Virus record (IMG/VR): IMGVR_UViG_3300006874_000039
Location: 1 to 38,338 of that record
Source of the DNA: a virus
Reading direction: 5' to 3' (one strand)
Length of the DNA stretch: 38,338 bases
The notes under the pieces were generated by a model. The model did not search any database. It saw nothing but the letters and a program-made list of their open reading frames with translations, and had not been told where the DNA came from. This document shows positions 1-7,769 of this stretch, one piece after another. Every line of letters begins with the position of its first letter. The stretch's first letter is position 1. The translations under genes and the position numbers were made by a program.

Positions 1-3
1 ATC

Positions 4-53
4 AAAAAATAGCATCCCGTGAGTAACAATTACGCACGAGATGCTAAATTTTT
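4..53 (-). terminator. Terminator of the leftward replication operon
   Basis: Read on the minus strand, TAGCATC (46-40) pairs with GATGCTA (16-10). Inside that stem CGTG/CACG and GTAA/TTAC pair further, leaving a tiny loop, and a run of six U follows (9-4). The plus strand also shows a T-run after the stem (49-53), so the element could stop transcription from both sides. It lies just past the last leftward gene. This is a canonical intrinsic terminator shape. Confidence 0.85.
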
Positions 54-71
54 ACGCAAACCCTTTAGGGG

Positions 72-302
72 TTAGACCTTATCCCATCCTTTTTCAGCTA
101 AATGATGTAAAACTTGCTCGCGAAGGTGAGCAATCTTACGCTCGTTTTCAGACTTTTCTATGCGGAGTGAATTGTTTTCATCCCAAAGCTGGGACGCCCA
201 ATGCTCCACCTCAACTCTGTTGCGATACTCAGAATACCATAGAGCGGCCATCCCAGTCAATAGTAACCCGAATGTTCCGACAGAAATTATAAAATATTCC
301 AT
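72..302 (-). CDS. Small membrane-anchored coiled-coil protein (76 aa)
   Basis: Residues 2-22 are a hydrophobic membrane segment. They are followed by a highly charged helix (about 27-70) rich in Glu, Lys, Arg and Leu that looks like a coiled coil. The protein would therefore be inserted by its N-terminus with a helical tail. This resembles an inner-membrane spanin in outline, but it is far shorter than usual and sits at the end of the replication operon, directly behind dUTPase, not beside the peptidase. No family is recognised. The reading frame ends just before the operon terminator. The frame is credible because it abuts dUTPase without a gap and has a coherent domain pattern; the function is unknown. 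Confidence 0.6.
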   Translation of the reverse strand: MEYFIISVGTFGLLLTGMAALWYSEYRNRVEVEHWASQLWDENNSLRIEKSENERKIAHLREQVLHHLAEKGWDKV

Positions 303-722
303 TTAAACCCCCGTCGATCCGAAACCAGAGTCACCCCTGGTTGTCTCATGTGAAAACTCTGAGGCTTGGAACATCCCAGCCATCATGACCTGCTGGAACA
401 CCACCTGAGCAATTCTAGTACCGGGGGCAGCAGTCCAAGTGAACTGCCCATGATTGATCAGAATCACCTTCACTTCCCCCTGATAACCGCTATCCACCAC
501 ACCTCCCAGGACATCAATGCCGTAATCAGCAGCCAAGCCTGACCGTGGCCAGATTAAGCCAACGTGCCCCTGTGGGATATCGAATGCCAACCCAGTGCTG
601 ACCACCTGTCGAGTCCCCGGCATGATGGCGATATGTTCATCAGCATATAGGTCCCAGCCCGCATCAAACGTATGTCCTTTAGTTGGTGGGACGGCACTAT
701 CTGTTAAAAGCTTAAATTTCAT
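303..722 (-). CDS. dut: dUTP diphosphatase (dUTPase)
   Basis: Hydrolyses dUTP to dUMP and pyrophosphate, keeping uracil out of DNA and feeding dTMP synthesis. All five trimeric dUTPase motifs are visible in the 139-aa product: AGWDLYA (21-27), PRSG (59-62), GGVVDSGYQGEV (73-84) with the catalytic Asp and Tyr, RIAQ (103-106), and the C-terminal arm RGDSGFGSTG (129-138). The start at 722 is preferred over an upstream in-frame start at 818: homology begins at MKFKLL, a GGGG ribosome site lies about 7 bases upstream, and the longer form would overlap the preceding gene entirely. The length matches the family. It follows the 58-aa gene by one base and works with the ribonucleotide reductase in the same operon on dNTP supply. 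Confidence 0.95.
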   Translation of the reverse strand: MKFKLLTDSAVPPTKGHTFDAGWDLYADEHIAIMPGTRQVVSTGLAFDIPQGHVGLIWPRSGLAADYGIDVLGGVVDSGYQGEVKVILINHGQFTWTAAPGTRIAQVVFQQVMMAGMFQASEFSHETTRGDSGFGSTGV

Positions 723-723
723 G

Positions 724-900
724 TCAATACCCCATATCCAAATCTTGTGCCTGCTTCGCCAACTCGTCAGCCGCCTGATATCGTGCCAACTCCTGACGAA
801 GTTTCTCGTTTTCCGCAATTAAATCCCCTATTTCCGCGATCAATGCACGGCAGAACTCAGGGTCATTCAGGCGTTTCTCTAGCGTATCCTTAAAATCCAT
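724..900 (-). CDS. Small helical protein (58 aa), unknown function
   Basis: The product is a short, strongly charged protein whose middle and end (about residues 20-52) form a likely coiled coil with the pattern LIAENEKLRQEL. The start at 900 is chosen because GGAG lies 8 bases upstream; an earlier in-frame ATG at 924 has no ribosome site and would run into the 26-aa gene. The stop codon is separated from the dUTPase start by one base, so the two are probably translated together. The family is not recognised. A leucine-rich, Glu/Lys-rich helix suggests dimerisation or a partner-binding role, but nothing more can be said. Confidence 0.55.
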   Translation of the reverse strand: MDFKDTLEKRLNDPEFCRALIAEIGDLIAENEKLRQELARYQAADELAKQAQDLDMGY

Positions 901-902
901 TA

Positions 903-983
903 TTATACTCCGAACATTAAACATCCAAGGGCGAAGGACATGATCACCATTAAGGTGTATGCCAGAACTTCTTTACCACTCAT
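903..983 (-). CDS. Tiny single-span membrane peptide (26 aa)
   Basis: An open frame of 26 codons begins at 983 with a strong ribosome site (GAGGAGG, 9 bases upstream) that lies inside the end of the preceding gene. After a short polar start (MSGKE) the rest is almost wholly hydrophobic (residues 6-26, rich in Leu, Met, Val, Phe), enough for one membrane span. The stop codon lies 2 bases before the next gene's start, and that gene's GGAG site is formed by the end of this frame. The tight packing between two genes is the main support. No homologue can be named at this length. Confidence 0.5.
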   Translation of the reverse strand: MSGKEVLAYTLMVIMSFALGCLMFGV

Positions 984-1146
984 AAACCATAACCTCCTCG
1001 TCAATATGAAAAAGCACATAACTCCCGCAAGCAGGATCGCCTGCTGGACGACATCCGCGATGATCTCCGAAAAACTCATCTACTCTCCAGTTCACATTCC
1101 CATGCCTAAATGTCTCGCCACCAGACAGTTCGTAAAGCTTTTTCAT
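973..1146 (-). CDS. Small hypothetical protein (57 aa)
   Basis: The start at 1146 is preferred over the ATG at 1158. The sequence GGAGG sits 6 bases upstream of 1146, whereas the 1158 start overlaps the reductase stop (TAATG) without its own site; a 61-aa form by coupled re-initiation is possible. The product has two central Cys residues, a GxxRPAGDPACG stretch and an acidic, aromatic C-terminus (DEEVMVYEW). The residue pattern is that of a compact soluble domain rather than a membrane protein. It sits between nrdJ and the tiny membrane gene in the nucleotide-metabolism end of the operon. No family is recognised. Confidence 0.55.
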   Translation of the reverse strand: MKKLYELSGGETFRHGNVNWRVDEFFGDHRGCRPAGDPACGSYVLFHIDEEVMVYEW

Positions 1147-1157
1147 ATCATCCTCCA

Positions 1158-3281
1158 TTAGATTTCACAAGATCCACCTGCACAGGCAAGCTCTTGCTGT
1201 GGTGTGGTGTTATCTTGCAGTTCGATCAACTCCGTGTAGTCAACCGCAACTGCTCCTTCCTTTATAGAACAGTATCGATCGTATGTCCATAGGTCCTTTA
1301 GCAAATAAGTCACTTCTTTTTGTGAAATGTTGTACTTGTCTGAAAATGCCTGCAACTTCGCATCAAACTCCCTGTTTTTATTAAAGTCAAACAAGGCATC
1401 ATGGCACAATTGCCACAGTTCACCATCATTGTTGATGCCACTCAATAGCTCCCACCCATGAAGGACTGGGTCATTGCCGTAGTGTTTCATCATCTGCGAT
1501 GGCAAGTAGACCGCAGCAAACGGAGCTTGGGCATAGTCTTTATCGCCGGTGGCCGACAGCAGAGACACCCCGCAAAGGTGCTGCCGATTGTCGTAGATAA
1601 AGTCCTCCACAGTATCCCACTCTTCAGGCTCTACGTTGATTGTGTTGCTAACATTATGGGTAATTCCTTTTAGCTGGCAAAGATCCTCATTTGTACCTGG
1701 GACGACCCAGTGCTGTTGGGTGCTAACAACCGCCTTGAGCAAGCCCTCTGCCGATACCTTTCGCTTTGTGATTGCCCCTGATTTTGTTTCAATTGCGAAT
1801 GACACAACATCATCTGTTTGGTTTGCCGACCATACTGATGATTCACAGGAATCGCCATTAAACAACTTATAATGCCGATAAACTGGGTCGAGAGTGTTAG
1901 CCTGCACTCTGCGAATGTATCTTTTATAATGGTGTGGGTGGATCCCGCTAGATGTCCCTAATACACAACTGGCTGTTCCCTCTGGCTTTACACAGGTAGT
2001 CCTCGCAGCTGGTCTAATGCCGATCATATGAGCTATCAACCCATTAGCATACTTAACAACTTCCGCACCGTTCTCTTGTATCTTCTGATCCAGCAAGACT
2101 GAAGGATTCTCTTGCATACCCGTAATGGAAACGCCAAGTAAGCTTTCATATCCGAAGATGTTTTCACTTGCGGCTCCCAAGTATGGGAACTCGACAAACC
2201 CAGCCTGTAGCGTTCCGATGACCGCCGCCGAGAAAGCCGCCGAGTAAAAGTCGAATTCATCCTTAACCTTTGATCCATTGACTGTCGACAGGTTGCACCC
2301 CTGCCATCCCGTCTCGCCTGTGAGAGGACATTTTGGATACATGCCAATTTCAACGCATGGGTTTACGATCATGTCCAAATCATCCATCCAGACAAACCCA
2401 GGTTCGCCAAACTCCTTGACTGACCTCATTATCTCAGCGAACTGTTCTCGCGTCGTTTCATTTCTAAGTAGTGCGACGGAATTGTTGCTGCGTCCACGTT
2501 GCGGGTTTTCGACGAACCAGTTGCCTGTCTTTGCTTTAAGCATCTCAATATCATGCGGGGAGAAAACACAGATCGTCGCAGACCTGCGAACGCCACCACT
2601 AATAACTGCGTCAGCAAGGTGGCATACAATATCATAACAATCAATTGGGTGTAGTTTCTCATTCTTTACTGCGTTCTCCAGTACGAATTCAACTTTTTGT
2701 AATGCTTTCACTAATGGCTCTGGACCTGGGGCCTTCCCACCTGCCGACAATGGCGAACCTTTAGGTCGGATATCTGAGAAGTCGAACTCTGGCTTTTGGT
2801 TGTAGCCGAAGTAACTCTTGATTAAAAGGTCAGCAGCTGTTGACCATCCTTCGATGCTGTCAACAACCTTCATTGGTAATATCTTATCTGACGGGGTAAG
2901 CTTAGGAAGCTTTCTGACATGCTGCTCTTGAACGCTGTATCCGGTTCCACAGCCGCAAAGCAAAAGATAAAAGCATTCGCGAAAGAATTCAACACGGTCG
3001 CAATGTGAAGCCACACAGTTGAACATGCGAGCGTTATGCTTAAAGATAGGATCGCCAGCGAATTGCATTGAACGCATCGACGGCAGAACCTTCTTTGACA
3101 AAACATCGTCATATGCCCTGACAATAAAAGGTATAGACTCTGGGTAGTTTTTATATTTCTCCAGCATCATTGCTCGTGAACGCATGACACACTCTTCCCA
3201 AGTCTCGCGTCGTTGTTCATCAGGAAGGTATTTAGCGTATTTACTTTGGAAAGTGAAGTCGCTTAGGTTTTTGAGAGTCAT
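1158..3281 (-). CDS. nrdJ: Class II (adenosylcobalamin-dependent) ribonucleoside-triphosphate reductase
   Basis: Reduces ribonucleoside triphosphates to deoxyribonucleotides using a cobalamin-generated thiyl radical, supplying dNTPs for phage replication. The 707-aa length is close to the monomeric Lactobacillus leichmannii type (about 740). Visible landmarks are FNCVASHC (87-94) with one redox Cys, GGVRRSATI (229-237), NPQRGRSNNS (259-268), the active-site NPCVEI (307-312) carrying the radical Cys309 and Glu311, QGCNLS (327-332) with the partner redox Cys, and a C-terminal pair Cys700/Cys705 in CAGGSC for re-reduction by thioredoxin. No intein is seen. AGGA lies 7 bases before the start. Dependence on B12 implies a host that makes or imports cobalamin. 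The next gene starts within the stop codon. Confidence 0.95.
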   Translation of the reverse strand: MTLKNLSDFTFQSKYAKYLPDEQRRETWEECVMRSRAMMLEKYKNYPESIPFIVRAYDDVLSKKVLPSMRSMQFAGDPIFKHNARMFNCVASHCDRVEFFRECFYLLLCGCGTGYSVQEQHVRKLPKLTPSDKILPMKVVDSIEGWSTAADLLIKSYFGYNQKPEFDFSDIRPKGSPLSAGGKAPGPEPLVKALQKVEFVLENAVKNEKLHPIDCYDIVCHLADAVISGGVRRSATICVFSPHDIEMLKAKTGNWFVENPQRGRSNNSVALLRNETTREQFAEIMRSVKEFGEPGFVWMDDLDMIVNPCVEIGMYPKCPLTGETGWQGCNLSTVNGSKVKDEFDFYSAAFSAAVIGTLQAGFVEFPYLGAASENIFGYESLLGVSITGMQENPSVLLDQKIQENGAEVVKYANGLIAHMIGIRPAARTTCVKPEGTASCVLGTSSGIHPHHYKRYIRRVQANTLDPVYRHYKLFNGDSCESSVWSANQTDDVVSFAIETKSGAITKRKVSAEGLLKAVVSTQQHWVVPGTNEDLCQLKGITHNVSNTINVEPEEWDTVEDFIYDNRQHLCGVSLLSATGDKDYAQAPFAAVYLPSQMMKHYGNDPVLHGWELLSGINNDGELWQLCHDALFDFNKNREFDAKLQAFSDKYNISQKEVTYLLKDLWTYDRYCSIKEGAVAVDYTELIELQDNTTPQQELACAGGSCEI

Positions 3282-3330
3282 TTAAAATCCTTAGTTGTAG
3301 CAGTTGGGTTTGAGGATGTGATTGATTTAA

Positions 3331-3576
3331 TTAAAAAGCACCGGACCTAATTTCACAGGTCTTGTCATAGTTGTTAGCAGAAGAACGGCGATTAATTTCA
3401 CGCTCGATATACCATACAGCCTTTCTGAGATCCTCAATCGGCTTCCCCTTGTGGTCGCACCTGATAATGTATTTAAGAGCGTTTCCCAGGCAGAAATTAA
3501 ATTGCTCAGTGACATCGATTGCCTCCCACCCAGAATTCTGGTTGTAATGTGAAGGATGGTTGACATTATCCTGCAT
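3331..3576 (-). CDS. DUF3310 family protein (81 aa)
   Basis: The sequence carries the signature of DUF3310, a small domain common in phage nucleotide-metabolism regions: NHPSHY near the N-terminus (6-11), then EAIDVTEQFNFCLGNALKYI and a second helix with DLRKAVWYIEREI. Function is not established in the family. The helical layout resembles MazG-like or nucleotide-associated small proteins, but I do not claim activity. GGAG lies 8 bases before the start at 3576, and the first 11 bases overlap the end of the PD-(D/E)XK-like gene. Position immediately upstream of the ribonucleotide reductase fits a link with dNTP metabolism. Confidence 0.85.
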   Translation of the reverse strand: MQDNVNHPSHYNQNSGWEAIDVTEQFNFCLGNALKYIIRCDHKGKPIEDLRKAVWYIEREINRRSSANNYDKTCEIRSGAF

Positions 3577-4135
3577 ACTTAAAACTCCTTAATCTGAAAT
3601 ACTTGCCATAGTTGTTCTTCCCGACAACTATTCCCATTTTGTTTCCCATATATGGAATGTGGTGGTGTTCCTCGTTCTCGTACATTTCCTGAAGTGTAAC
3701 AGGACCAACCAACGCCCACTTAAGCTCTCCACTCTTCCATGTATCACCGATCCTTTTCCAATGCTTTTTGATGTCAAGATCGGCAGGGACTTTAAGTGAC
3801 CTTTCGGACAGATTGAAGATTAGCAAGACCGTGGCATTCTTTTTAATGTAGTTACGCATATCGTTTGTTTTTAGCGTAAACTTCCCAGATGTTGGAACGA
3901 ACTTCATTTCCAGTGGAACCTCAAGCCCGTTTATCTTAGCAATGAAGTCCACATCCGAAGTGTCAACTCCGTCTGGGATGTAACCACCACCATTGTCTAC
4001 ACCGTTGTCAATATACCACTCACAACCAGAATTACTAGAGCTAGACCAAGCTTCCATTAGCTTGCCTTCTATGGCTGTAGTAAACTCTATGTGAGACTTA
4101 AACTGTTCAATCGTTCTGTTGTCCAGTCTTCCCAT
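3566..4135 (-). CDS. Probable PD-(D/E)XK-fold nuclease (189 aa)
   Basis: A D-x(14)-E-x-K arrangement (Asp61, Glu76, Lys78, within DVDF and LEMKF) follows a predicted strand-turn-strand, and the hydrophobic strand TVLLIFNL comes after it. This is the core pattern of the PD-(D/E)XK nuclease fold found in Holliday resolvases, VRR-NUC and restriction-like enzymes. An N-terminal helix (res. 9-30) may hold an extra Glu. The start at 4135 directly follows the stop of the RuvC-like gene and has GGAGGG 7 bases upstream. Its position next to a resolvase and the PrimPol supports a role in DNA processing. The fold call is from motif only; a non-catalytic or unrelated domain cannot be excluded. Confidence 0.55.
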   Translation of the reverse strand: MGRLDNRTIEQFKSHIEFTTAIEGKLMEAWSSSSNSGCEWYIDNGVDNGGGYIPDGVDTSDVDFIAKINGLEVPLEMKFVPTSGKFTLKTNDMRNYIKKNATVLLIFNLSERSLKVPADLDIKKHWKRIGDTWKSGELKWALVGPVTLQEMYENEEHHHIPYMGNKMGIVVGKNNYGKYFRLRSFKYAG

Positions 4136-4606
4136 CTACAGGCCCTCCTCCACTATCGATCCATAAGTTGCGATCAACAAAGCGTCCGCCGACCATAACG
4201 TAATCGGGAGTTTCCCACCCGTTTTGCCCAAAGATCCATACAGCTCTTCCGCTGCCTCCTTCAGCATGTTCTTGTCCCCTTTGCTCGTCGTCCCGATGAC
4301 TCTCTTTTGCCACGCTGCTGGCATCACCTCGTGATACTTCCATTCCAAAGCCTCGATTAACCCTAATATTCTCCCGACGCCACGACCAAAGTTAAAAGAT
4401 TGGGTTGCTCCCCAACCTCCTCGTCCTCGAACCGCTTCGATATAAACTATAACTTCATGCGATCTAATACCTGTTGTATATTCCCGGAACTGCTGCAATA
4501 TCAGATTGCCTGTTTGTGGTAACTTCTCCACAGCAATCCAGTCAGTATGAAAGTAAGCTACACCACCGTTCACACCTGGGTCGATACCTATGATCATCTT
4601 ATGCAT
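4136..4606 (-). CDS. RuvC-like Holliday junction resolvase
   Basis: Likely cuts four-way DNA junctions formed during recombination-dependent replication or before packaging. The 156-aa product has the RuvC/RNase H-fold pattern: GIDPG (7-11) with catalytic Asp9, the second-strand YIEAV with Glu57, and a C-terminal SADALLIA helix with Asp141. RuvC proteins are about 160-175 aa, so it is near full length. A glycine-rich run after Glu57 (GRGGWG) fits the substrate-facing loop. It overlaps the PrimPol gene's end by 8 bases and its stop abuts the next gene's start, showing tight coupling. The alternative start three codons later (MIIG) is possible. Catalytic residues are intact. Confidence 0.88.
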   Translation of the reverse strand: MHKMIIGIDPGVNGGVAYFHTDWIAVEKLPQTGNLILQQFREYTTGIRSHEVIVYIEAVRGRGGWGATQSFNFGRGVGRILGLIEALEWKYHEVMPAAWQKRVIGTTSKGDKNMLKEAAEELYGSLGKTGGKLPITLWSADALLIATYGSIVEEGL

Positions 4607-6668
4607 TTAAAAACAAAACCTTCTTTCTGTCGATAATCTTTTCTTCGAGCCTTCCGCTTTCGACAAGAGTACCGATCACACTTTGGTAAAGTTTGTTATC
4701 GCAGCCAATCTGCTTTAGTAAAGCAGTCTTTCCTATTGTTCCTTTAGCGTCTTTGATTATGCTAAACACCTCCATCTTCACCGCCTCAAATGAGCCACCA
4801 ATACCTAGTCGCTTGCGGCCCTCGGTTAGAACATATTCGCTAGTGTGGATGGCCCAGTCGATTCCCCATCGAGCATCAGCCTCAGTGACTTTCCAAGAAT
4901 CGGGGCTGCGGTCTAGGGCTCGCATTAAAGCGAGCTTCCTTGCCTTCTCTGGAGCCCGTCCCCAAATAGCTTGCTCCTCGTCAGTGGTGTATCCCTCTAC
5001 GACATCCCACAATTCATCATAAGCTCTTTCTGCTTCAGCCGAGACGGGAATGATCTCCGCATCTGGGTTGTCCTCTATCCCGATAGTTGATCCGAAGGTT
5101 GTGAATCGATTGATCCAGAAGTTTGTCCTGTCGACTAGTCGCTGGGGCGGATACATAAATTTGCGATTTTTTCTCTCTCCGCGTTTTCCAGTGTCAACGA
5201 CCATAATCCGTCCTGCAAATCCATCACGTAATTGCATTCTGGTGAGAGCCGACCAAAAATGGTCTGCTGTTGAATATCCGGAGAAGGAGAAGCAGGGCTG
5301 ATTGATAATAATATCCCGCTCCTTGTCCGCGTAGGCCTTAAGGCGATATCTTGAGTTAGCTGCACCCCAGAGGTCGAGGAGAGTGTCATTGATAGTCGCC
5401 ATGACTCCTCCTTTCGCCTTTTGCAGAAAAAGTCCGTATTCATCCCAGAGGCATAATAAGCTTGGCGTGTCCGAAAGTAACGAGCCAATTGCAGCATCAC
5501 TTGTAACCTTGCCAGCAACCTTGTTGGGATTCGAGCTGCGATCAAAAACAGCACGGATGCAGTCTTGAGGGGCTTGCTTGCCACCGCTAGAAGGTGCCAA
5601 GACCACTGTGTAAAGATTTGTTTTAGTTCCGCTTTCATCCATCACCCCTCGCCCTAAACAGGCACTATACCAACTAATAGCCCCAGTTACCGCAAGGGCT
5701 CGATTTGACCTTGAACTCTGCGATTCAATGTATTCTGCGAATTCGGCCATCCCACTGCCTTGGGGAAGCTTGAGCAGGTTATCTGGAATTTTACTAACCT
5801 GGGAAGTTGCAATTAAATTCGCATTGAGGGTACTCATTTCAATGTCATCGACCGACGCCTCTGGCATCTCCATTCGACCATAATCTTTATGCTTTTTAAT
5901 ATCTTCCTTTCGCAAGACTTCTCCGATTTTCCGTATCACATCATCGTCTCCCCATGGCGGATCACATTTTGGATTGAAGACATCCATGATAAGATCGTAA
6001 GCCACTTTAGGTGGAAGCTTAAAATCTATCAGCATTCGGCAACAAGCCTTGAAAAGGGCGTTGTGCCCATTATGGCCAGAGATGCTAGGATTCATAGTCT
6101 CCAAGTAGGCTCTAGCATCGCCCAGGATTGATTCTGAGACCTCTTCGTTGTCCCAATCGATTGGAGTGTCACACTTCTGCTTTAAGCCCTCAGAACAGTA
6201 TTCCTGCACGACCTCAGAGATGTCCCCTAATTGGGTGTAGTTTATCACATTTCCTGTGATCGTGAAAAATCGTCTAGCTGTGTAAACCTCAATTTTTTCT
6301 TTGGTTATTCCTTTTCGGTCAAACGGGCATGTTCCGATGAACTTAATGCCAGTCCCGCTAGGCGAAACTTCAGCATATGTTTCAAGTCGTTCAAGCATTT
6401 CTTCAGCGATAGGTGTGTACGATCCATCACCTAGAATGCAGTCGTCGAGGTCTATGCCAGCTAACCCATCGCCCTCGCGAAAGACAAAACCTATTCCATC
6501 ATATCCGCTCAGGTTCATGCACTCCACAGCCTCGTCATATGTTCCCCAGGTTGTTGGATCAGTGCTGCTTGCCGCCCCACCTTGAGGGTTAATTGGAAGC
6601 TTGCGGCCAGTGCGTCGATCCCAGCAGACCCATTGTTTGAGGTTTCGCAGGTCAGTAATGTCTTCCAT
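4599..6668 (-). CDS. Primase-polymerase / DUF3987 ATPase fusion (689 aa)
   Basis: The N-terminal part (about 1-160) matches archaeo-eukaryotic primase-type PrimPol domains: GIDLDD (71-76) supplies the metal-binding Asp pair, SPSGTGIK (102-109) is the second motif, and RFFTITG (133-139) the third region. A helical PriCT-like linker with NPKCDPPWGDDD follows (about 195-255). The C-terminal half is DUF3987-like: APSSGGKQ (358-365) in the Walker A position and LLCLWDE (404-410) in the Walker B position, probably a helicase-like ATPase, though the usual Ser/Thr after the Walker Lys is Gln here. This resembles the layout of single-protein phage replicases such as NrS-1 polymerase. It is the only polymerase candidate in the window. 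It overlaps both neighbours. Confidence 0.85.
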   Translation of the reverse strand: MEDITDLRNLKQWVCWDRRTGRKLPINPQGGAASSTDPTTWGTYDEAVECMNLSGYDGIGFVFREGDGLAGIDLDDCILGDGSYTPIAEEMLERLETYAEVSPSGTGIKFIGTCPFDRKGITKEKIEVYTARRFFTITGNVINYTQLGDISEVVQEYCSEGLKQKCDTPIDWDNEEVSESILGDARAYLETMNPSISGHNGHNALFKACCRMLIDFKLPPKVAYDLIMDVFNPKCDPPWGDDDVIRKIGEVLRKEDIKKHKDYGRMEMPEASVDDIEMSTLNANLIATSQVSKIPDNLLKLPQGSGMAEFAEYIESQSSRSNRALAVTGAISWYSACLGRGVMDESGTKTNLYTVVLAPSSGGKQAPQDCIRAVFDRSSNPNKVAGKVTSDAAIGSLLSDTPSLLCLWDEYGLFLQKAKGGVMATINDTLLDLWGAANSRYRLKAYADKERDIIINQPCFSFSGYSTADHFWSALTRMQLRDGFAGRIMVVDTGKRGERKNRKFMYPPQRLVDRTNFWINRFTTFGSTIGIEDNPDAEIIPVSAEAERAYDELWDVVEGYTTDEEQAIWGRAPEKARKLALMRALDRSPDSWKVTEADARWGIDWAIHTSEYVLTEGRKRLGIGGSFEAVKMEVFSIIKDAKGTIGKTALLKQIGCDNKLYQSVIGTLVESGRLEEKIIDRKKVLFLNA

Positions 6669-7045
6669 TATAGAATCACCTTTTTAACTTCAAATTCCCC
6701 AAACGTATCCAGAACATCTTGCAGAAATTTAGCAACACATGGCGGATACTCACCAACTATTGTTTTCTTTACGTTTGGCCATCTACCATCCTGCTCGTAT
6801 TCGGCAAAAGCGGTGGGGCGAACCTTGCCGACGCAGGCAAGGTCCACCGCCACTCTCGCTGAAGTTGGGATAGGAACACTACTTCTACTTGACCACCACT
6901 GATTAAAGGACTTACTCTTCGGGAAAAGCCACTCCTTCAGGACTAGCCCAGTATCACAGTAGTAGCTCACTAAGAAAGCTTCTCTGCCTGACTTAGTGAT
7001 TGTCAGTTCGTATAATGTTCGATCTACCCCAACCTTTATCATCAA
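6668..7045 (-). CDS. Hypothetical protein (125 aa) in the replication operon
   Basis: A compact alpha/beta protein with no motif I recognise. It begins with a strand-rich stretch (MMIKVGVDRTLYELTITKSG), has a basic, Trp-rich middle (FNQWWSSRSS, about 47-56) that could contact nucleic acid, and ends in a helix plus short strand. It is joined to both neighbours: its start overlaps the 73-aa gene by 4 bases (ATGA type), and its stop overlaps the PrimPol start as TAATG. This strict coupling suggests it is made in a fixed ratio with the PrimPol and may act with it. Product role is unknown. Confidence 0.7.
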   Translation of the reverse strand: MMIKVGVDRTLYELTITKSGREAFLVSYYCDTGLVLKEWLFPKSKSFNQWWSSRSSVPIPTSARVAVDLACVGKVRPTAFAEYEQDGRWPNVKKTIVGEYPPCVAKFLQDVLDTFGEFEVKKVIL

Positions 7046-7263
7046 CCAACCTTGATACTAAAGTTGTACTGCTTACCGAATTGACGCATGAGAACTTTCT
7101 GCTCACTACCCTGGTAGTAAACCAAGCAAGGGTGAAGTTCATCAATCGCATCAGCAAGGGCAGCAGCATTGACAAGGCGTTTCTCTTTTGGATTCTGCAC
7201 GATATATCGAGCATCATCACGAGCCACTTCTTCTTTCTTTTCTTCCGCTTTCTTTTTAGCCAT
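7042..7263 (-). CDS. Small basic-tailed hypothetical protein (73 aa)
   Basis: The N-terminus (2-16) is a Lys/Glu-rich, probably flexible segment, followed by a small folded region with helix (VNAAALADAIDEL) and strands (CLVYYQGSEQKVLMRQFGKQYNFSIKVG). No family is recognised. It overlaps the following gene by 4 bases and lies 11 bases after the SSB-like gene, so it belongs to the central DNA replication block. A role as a small accessory DNA- or protein-binding factor is conceivable but unsupported by motif. Confidence 0.65.
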   Translation of the reverse strand: MAKKKAEEKKEEVARDDARYIVQNPKEKRLVNAAALADAIDELHPCLVYYQGSEQKVLMRQFGKQYNFSIKVG

Positions 7264-7274
7264 GTTTTACCTCC

Positions 7275-7769
7275 TTAGAAACTTGAAAAAGGATCGGAAT
7301 TTGAAACCTTACTCATCGTTGTCACTGGCTGCTGACTCGATGATTCACGCTTTTGGAATTCTTTCGGTCCTGGGTCGGAAACATTCTTGAAGATACGCCG
7401 AAGATTCAAATACCCCTTGCGTTCTTCAAGTCTTGCCCCAAAGGTCGAGTCAAGCAGATCATCAATATCATTGCATTTCTTTTCGTTCACCAATGCAATC
7501 TGCTTGATGTATTTAGCATTGGCTTTATTAATCCAATCAAGAGGAGCCCCTTTGATTGTAAGGTTGAACCAATGCCGAACCCCGTTATATTCTCCCTCAT
7601 CGGTGACTTCGCCTACCAGAACAACTTCGGATCGATCATCACCCTGATTAAACTTTGCATCAACAACCTTGAAGTTGTATTCACCCTGAACTAGCTTTTT
7701 AAAGCTGGTCTTCGGAGCAAAAACTTCTTCGCCTTCCAAAGCTTCATCGAGTTCGTTAAAAAGACTCAT
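7275..7769 (-). CDS. DUF669-type single-strand DNA-binding-like protein
   Basis: The 164-aa product resembles DUF669 phage proteins, which occur beside Sak4/Erf-type recombinases and are thought to bind single-stranded DNA. The core is strand-rich (YNFKVVDAKF, EVVLVGEVTD, HWFNLTIKG, residues about 30-73), as expected for an OB-like fold. The C-terminus ends SDPFSSF after a Ser/Gln-rich linker, resembling the partner-binding tip of bacterial SSB (acidic followed by Pro-Phe). Its start overlaps the end of the ATPase gene by one base, linking it to the recombinase. Role as the phage SSB is inferred from family and neighbours. Confidence 0.75.
   Translation of the reverse strand: MSLFNELDEALEGEEVFAPKTSFKKLVQGEYNFKVVDAKFNQGDDRSEVVLVGEVTDEGEYNGVRHWFNLTIKGAPLDWINKANAKYIKQIALVNEKKCNDIDDLLDSTFGARLEERKGYLNLRRIFKNVSDPGPKEFQKRESSSQQPVTTMSKVSNSDPFSSF

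Noticed and set aside
722-818. Longer dUTPase start with 32 extra residues
   Set aside because: The extension is the shadow of the 58-aa gene, and dUTPase homology begins at the ATG at 722.
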